Below are positions 59,931 through 64,000 of a DNA stretch of 64,000 nucleotides, in pieces. Within the stretch, counting starts at the first letter, position 1, and every line of letters starts with the position of its first letter. This DNA comes from Pseudomonas graminis (GTDB lineage Bacteria; Pseudomonadota; Gammaproteobacteria; Pseudomonadales; Pseudomonadaceae), in assembly GCF_013201545.1 (NCBI RefSeq), contig NZ_CP053746.1, forward strand, positions 2,011,001-2,075,000. The letters are read 5' to 3'. A program made the translations under genes and the position numbers. A model generated the notes under the pieces. It did not search any database and had not been told where the DNA came from. It worked only from the letters and a program-made list of their open reading frames with translations.

Positions 59931-60499
59931 TGGCACGGATCAACTTACTTCCCTGGCGCGAGCAGCAACGCGAGGAGCGCAAGAAGCGCTTCATTCTGGC
60001 ACTGGTTGGTGTGCTGGTGCTTGGCGTAGGCGCCATTCTTTTGGCTGATCAATATTTGAGCAGTGCCATCGCCCACCAAAACGCTCGCAATCAATTTGTC
60101 AGGACCGAAATCGTCCAGCTCGATGCGCGCATCAAGGAGATCAGCGAGCTGAAGGCGCGTCGCAAGCAATTACTGGAACGGATGAAGATCATTCAGGACC
60201 TGCAGGGTAACCGGCCAATCATCGGACGCATCTTCGATCAGATGGCTCGTACCCTCCCCGATGGCGTCTATTTCAACGACGTGAAGATGACCGGACAGAT
60301 GATCAGCATTTCCGGCGCTGCGGAATCCAATAACCGGGTGTCGGACCTGCTGCGGAATCTGGATGCGTCTGACTGGCTGGAGTCGCCGAGTCTGACCGAG
60401 GTCAAGGCAAACACTGCGGCGGGTGGCGTGGATCAGACCAATACCTTCCAGTTGACGGTGCGCCAGACGCAGCCAGCCGTTGAGGGGGTCAAGCCATGA
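59930..60499 (+). CDS. pilN: Type IV pilus assembly protein PilN
   Basis: Bitopic inner-membrane protein of the alignment subcomplex, 189 residues. The conserved cytoplasmic peptide ARINLLPWREQQREERKK, which docks into PilM, opens the protein, followed by one helix (FILALVGVLVLGVGAILL), a coiled coil and a periplasmic ferredoxin-like domain pairing with PilO. It overlaps pilO by 4 bases. Confidence 0.96.
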
Positions 60500-61143
60500 G
60501 CATGAATGATTGGCTCGATAGCCTGAAAAAGATCGACATCAACGACCTGGACGTCAATAACCTGGGTTCATGGCCTGCTGCGGTGAAGACCATTGCCGGC
60601 GCGCTGTTGCTGGCGCTGGTACTGGCCGGTGGGTACTTCTTCTATATCCAGGACATGCAGACTCAGCTCGATCAGGCCCGTGGCGAAGAGACAGCGCTGA
60701 AAGAGCAGTTCGCGACCAAGGCTTATCAGGCTGCCAACCTCGCGGCCTACAAGAGCCAGATGGTGGAGATGGAAAACACCTTCGGCGCCTTGCTGCGGCA
60801 GTTGCCAAGCGACACCGAAGTCCCCGGCTTGCTGGAGGACATCACCCGCACCGGTCTGGGCAGCGGCCTGGAGTTCGAGGAGATCAAGTTGCTCCCCGAA
60901 GAGGCCCAGCAGTTTTATATCGAATTGCCGATCCAGATTACCGTGACAGGCAGTTACCACGACCTCGCGACCTTCGCCAGCGGCGTCGCCAGCCTGCCGC
61001 GAATCGTGACCCTGCATGACTTCGAGATCAAACCGCTGGACGCCAAGTCCCCCGGCAAGCTGCGCATGAGCATCCTTGCCAAGACCTATCGCTATAACGA
61101 CAAAGGTCTTCAGAACGTCGACACGAAAGGGCCAACGAAATGA
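60496..61143 (+). CDS. pilO: Type IV pilus assembly protein PilO
   Basis: Partner of PilN in the inner-membrane alignment subcomplex, 215 residues. A short cytoplasmic N-terminus with the family pattern DLNNLGSWP-like VNNLGSWPAAVK is followed by one helix (TIAGALLLALVLAGGYFFYI), a coiled coil and a periplasmic domain that binds PilP. The ATG overlaps the pilN stop (ATGA); an ATG two codons on is an alternative. It overlaps pilP by 4 bases. Confidence 0.96.
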   Translation: MSMNDWLDSLKKIDINDLDVNNLGSWPAAVKTIAGALLLALVLAGGYFFYIQDMQTQLDQARGEETALKEQFATKAYQAANLAAYKSQMVEMENTFGALLRQLPSDTEVPGLLEDITRTGLGSGLEFEEIKLLPEEAQQFYIELPIQITVTGSYHDLATFASGVASLPRIVTLHDFEIKPLDAKSPGKLRMSILAKTYRYNDKGLQNVDTKGPTK

Positions 61144-61667
61144 GGGCGATGCGTTGGTTGTGCGTCGGCGTCACGCTGATGGGGCTCGCGGGTTGCGACA
61201 GCTCAAACGAATTTGACGATCTCAAGCAGTTCATGGCCGAGGTGCGCGCGCGGCCTGTTGGTACCATCGAGCCGATGCCCAAGTTCCGGCCGTATGAAGC
61301 CTTTACGTATGCGGCGGCCAGTTTGCGCAGTCCGTTTCAGCCGCCGATCAAGATCGATCTGGTCAACCGTCCAAAGGGCTCGCACTTGGTGCAGCCTGAT
61401 CCGACGCGGGTCAAGCAGTTCCTCGAAGGCTTCAACATCGATTCCTTCGAAATGGTTGGCACGTTGAGCAATGAAACCGGCACGTTCGCGCTGCTTCGCG
61501 GGGCGGGTGGGGTGCATCGAGTGAAAGTGGGCGATTACCTGGGGCGTAACGATGGCCGGATCACGGCGATCACCGACTCGGCGGTGCAAGTGATGGAAAT
61601 CGTTCCGGACGGAGAGGGGGCGTGGCTGGAGCGCCCGCTCAGCATCTCTCTCAAGGAGCGCTCATGA
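61140..61667 (+). CDS. pilP: Type IV pilus lipoprotein PilP
   Basis: Inner-membrane lipoprotein linking PilNO to the PilQ secretin, 175 residues. The signal MRWLCVGVTLMGLAGC has lipobox LAGC (lipidated Cys19), followed by a disordered linker and the C-terminal HR-like beta domain (FEMVGTLSNETGTFALLRG). It overlaps pilO and pilQ by 4 bases each. Confidence 0.96.
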   Translation: MRAMRWLCVGVTLMGLAGCDSSNEFDDLKQFMAEVRARPVGTIEPMPKFRPYEAFTYAAASLRSPFQPPIKIDLVNRPKGSHLVQPDPTRVKQFLEGFNIDSFEMVGTLSNETGTFALLRGAGGVHRVKVGDYLGRNDGRITAITDSAVQVMEIVPDGEGAWLERPLSISLKERS

Positions 61668-63805
61668 AGACGGCAAGCAAGCGAAGCACCTTCGGATCGG
61701 CACAGTGGTGGAATGTGAACATGAACAGGATTCTTTCGATTATCGGCCTGTCGCTAGGGATGGCGATGCTTTCACCGGTTGTCCAGGCGGCTAACCTCAA
61801 GACGCTGGATGTCGCCGCATTGCCGGGGGATCGAGTCGAATTGAAACTGTCCTTCGACGGTCCGGTGGCGGCGCCTCGCGGCTACACCACCGAGCAGCCG
61901 GCGCGCATCGCGCTGGACTTGCCGGGCGTGACCAGCCAGTTGGCGATCAAGAGCCGTGACCTGGGTTCAGGCAATGCCCACAGCGTAGTGGTCGTCGAAG
62001 CCAAGGACCGCACGCGCGTGATCATCAACCTCACCACACTCGCGCCGTACAGCTCGCGTGTCGACGGCAACAACCTGTTCGTGGTCGTGGGGCAGGGCGC
62101 TGCCGCGGCCCAGGGCTCGCAGCCGAGCACTGCCACAGGCGCAGCGCGAGTGAGTGTGCCGAGCGGACCTGCCGCGCAATCGAAACCCGTTGCCCGCTCG
62201 TATGCGCCGGGCCCACGGTCGGTAAAAAACGTCGACTTCCAGCGTGGAGAGTTGGGTGAAGGCAACGTCATCATTGAATTGAGCGACACCGGCATTGCGC
62301 CCGATATTCAGGAGCAGGGGGGCAAGATCCGCGTTGATTTCGCCAAAACGCAACTGCCTGAACCGCTGCGCGTGCGTCTGGATGTGAAGGATTTCGCGAC
62401 CCCGGTGCAGTTCGTCAATTCCAGCGCCACAGGTGACAAGGCCAGCATCTCCATCGAGCCGTCCGGCGCGTTTGATTACTCCGCCTACCAGACCGACAAC
62501 AAGCTGACCATTAGCGTGCGTCCCCTGACCAACGAAGATCAGGAGCGCCGCAACTCGGAGAAACTGGTCTACACCGGCGAGAAACTGTCGCTGAATTTCC
62601 AGGACATCGACGTGCGTTCGGTGCTTCAACTGATCGCCGACTTCACCAACCTCAATCTCGTGGCGAGCGACACCGTTCAAGGCGGCATCACCCTGCGCCT
62701 GCAGAACGTGCCGTGGGATCAGGCGCTGGATCTGGTGCTCAAGACCAAAGGCCTGGATAAGCGCAAGATCGGTAACGTTTTGCTGGTCGGTCCTGCTGAT
62801 GAGATCGCCGCTCGCGAGCGCCAGGAGCTGGAATCCCTGAAGCAGATTTCCGAGCTTGCCCCCCTGCGTCGCGAGTTGCTGCAAGTGAACTACGCCAAGG
62901 CCGCCGACATCGCCAAGCTGTTCCAGTCGGTGACCAGCGCTGAATCGAAGACCGACGAGCGCGGTTCGATCACCGTCGATGAGCGCACCAACAACATCAT
63001 TGCCTACCAGACTCAGGATCGTCTCGACGAGTTGCGCCGCATCGTGTCGCAGCTGGACATCCCGGTGCGCCAGGTGATGATCGAGGCCCGTATCGTCGAA
63101 GCCAACGTCGATTACGACAAGGCCCTTGGCGTGCGCTGGGGCGGGTCGAGCAACAGAGGCAATTTCACCACCGGCGGCAGCGGCACCGTGACGGGCGCAG
63201 CAGCGACCAACGGTCCCTATGTCGACATGGGCGTGACCGATGCCACCTCGTCTATCGGTCTGGGCTTTCTGACCAACAACACGATTCTTGATCTTGAGCT
63301 GACGGCCATGGAGAAGAGCGGCAACGGCGAAGTGGTCTCGCAGCCGAAGGTCGTTACGTCGGACAAGGAAACCGCGAAAATTCTGAAAGGTACGGAAGTG
63401 CCTTATCAGGAAGCGAGCTCCAGCGGCGCGACGTCGGTGTCATTCAAAGAGGCCTCGCTGTCGCTGGAAGTGACCCCGCAGATCACCCCTGACAACCGCA
63501 TCATCATGGAGGTCAAGGTCACGAAGGATGAGCCGGACTACGTGAATACCGTGCTGGGCGTGCCGCCGATCAAGAAAAACGAAGTCAACGCCAAGGTGCT
63601 GGTGGCCGATGGCGAGACCATCGTAATTGGTGGCGTGTTCTCGAATACGCAGAGTAAAGTCGTCGACAAGGTGCCATTTTTGGGCGATGTGCCGTATGTT
63701 GGCCGCCTTTTCCGGCGCGATGTGGTTTCGGAGTCAAAATCCGAGCTGTTGGTGTTTCTCACTCCGCGTATCATGAATAACCAGGCGATTGCTGTGAGTC
63801 GTTGA
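61664..63805 (+). CDS. pilQ: Type IV pilus secretin PilQ
   Basis: Outer-membrane secretin through which the pilus passes, 713 residues. After a signal peptide ([17 protein letters not shown]) come two AMIN domains that bind peptidoglycan (about residues 35-250), the N0 and N1 domains ([19 protein letters not shown]), and the secretin barrel with [15 protein letters not shown] near the C-terminus. The ATG at 61664 has AAGGAG upstream and overlaps the pilP stop. The aroK GTG follows after 4 bases. Confidence 0.97.
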   Translation: MKTASKRSTFGSAQWWNVNMNRILSIIGLSLGMAMLSPVVQAANLKTLDVAALPGDRVELKLSFDGPVAAPRGYTTEQPARIALDLPGVTSQLAIKSRDLGSGNAHSVVVVEAKDRTRVIINLTTLAPYSSRVDGNNLFVVVGQGAAAAQGSQPSTATGAARVSVPSGPAAQSKPVARSYAPGPRSVKNVDFQRGELGEGNVIIELSDTGIAPDIQEQGGKIRVDFAKTQLPEPLRVRLDVKDFATPVQFVNSSATGDKASISIEPSGAFDYSAYQTDNKLTISVRPLTNEDQERRNSEKLVYTGEKLSLNFQDIDVRSVLQLIADFTNLNLVASDTVQGGITLRLQNVPWDQALDLVLKTKGLDKRKIGNVLLVGPADEIAARERQELESLKQISELAPLRRELLQVNYAKAADIAKLFQSVTSAESKTDERGSITVDERTNNIIAYQTQDRLDELRRIVSQLDIPVRQVMIEARIVEANVDYDKALGVRWGGSSNRGNFTTGGSGTVTGAAATNGPYVDMGVTDATSSIGLGFLTNNTILDLELTAMEKSGNGEVVSQPKVVTSDKETAKILKGTEVPYQEASSSGATSVSFKEASLSLEVTPQITPDNRIIMEVKVTKDEPDYVNTVLGVPPIKKNEVNAKVLVADGETIVIGGVFSNTQSKVVDKVPFLGDVPYVGRLFRRDVVSESKSELLVFLTPRIMNNQAIAVSR

Positions 63806-63809
63806 TTCT

Positions 63810-64000
63810 GTGCGAAATTTAATTCTTGTGGGGCCGATGGGGGCGGGCAAAAGCACCATCGGTCGCTTGCTGGCCAAAGAGCTTCGACTGCCGTTCAAGG
63901 ATTCCGACAAGGAAATCGAGCTGCGAACGGGCGCCAATATTCCCTGGATCTTCGACAAGGAAGGCGAAGCGGGTTTTCGTGATCGCGAACAGGCGATGAT
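63810..64000 (+). CDS. aroK: Shikimate kinase AroK (partial, cut by right edge)
   Basis: Phosphorylates shikimate with ATP in aromatic amino acid synthesis. Only the first 63 codons are inside the window: [18 protein letters not shown] is the Walker A, DSDKEIE the shikimate/magnesium-binding aspartates, and GEAGFRDRE the lid-region arginine motif. Start is a GTG 4 bases after the pilQ stop. The pilQ-aroK order is conserved in gammaproteobacteria. Confidence 0.95.
   Translation, partial: MRNLILVGPMGAGKSTIGRLLAKELRLPFKDSDKEIELRTGANIPWIFDKEGEAGFRDREQAM

Overview
The window is a chromosomal segment from a fluorescent-type Pseudomonas, probably P. fluorescens group or a close relative. The case rests on the complete Pseudomonas-style hut locus, on gene order from opgGH through tatABC, hisEI, ubiEJB, hslVU, argS, priA, rpmE and ponA to pilMNOPQ-aroK (as I recall it from P. 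aeruginosa and P. putida), and on many REP/REPIN hairpins with the core GAGC-TTGC-TCGCGA. No rRNA, tRNA, CRISPR array, prophage or insertion sequence was seen, and species cannot be resolved.

Bases 1-17778 hold the histidine/urocanate utilisation locus. A ten-gene minus-strand operon reads hutU, an NCS1 urocanate-type permease, hutX-W-V (ABC importer), hutH1, hutH2, a histidine permease, hutI and hutG (cut by the left edge). Its leader at 13210-13556 carries a sigma-54 type -24/-12 element, a palindromic HutC-type operator over the expected start site, and an upstream inverted repeat that could bind an enhancer protein such as CbrB. An nhaA antiporter gene lies between this leader and the hutC-hutD regulator pair, with hutF divergent. 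The enzymes convert histidine to urocanate, imidazolonepropionate, formiminoglutamate, formylglutamate and finally glutamate plus formate. HutH1 lacks exactly the Ala-Ser-Gly triad that forms the MIO cofactor, while its neighbour HutH2 is canonical.

Bases 17800-29852 hold a lipocalin/small lipoprotein pair, a Phd/YefM-RelE type toxin-antitoxin pair, fructose-1,6-bisphosphatase, a DUF2339-DUF3999 membrane protein pair, glycogen phosphorylase, proline iminopeptidase and D-aminoacyl-tRNA deacylase. Bases 30117-38915 encode periplasmic glucan synthesis (opgGH, with a long low-complexity insertion in OpgG) and two tandem HBM-type chemoreceptors.

Bases 39240-54591 are housekeeping: rsmE, twin-arginine translocase, late histidine biosynthesis (hisI, hisE), ubiquinone biosynthesis (ubiE, ubiJ, ubiB), a PHA-system protein, a DUF971 protein, the HslUV protease, a SPOR protein, argS, priA, rpmE and a secreted nuclease. 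The phaC1-Z-C2-D-F-I cluster that sits between the PHA-system gene and the DUF971 gene in P. aeruginosa is absent; only 15 bases separate the two here. Bases 54770-64000 hold malic enzyme, penicillin-binding protein 1A and the type IV pilus alignment/secretin operon pilMNOPQ, running into aroK at the right edge.
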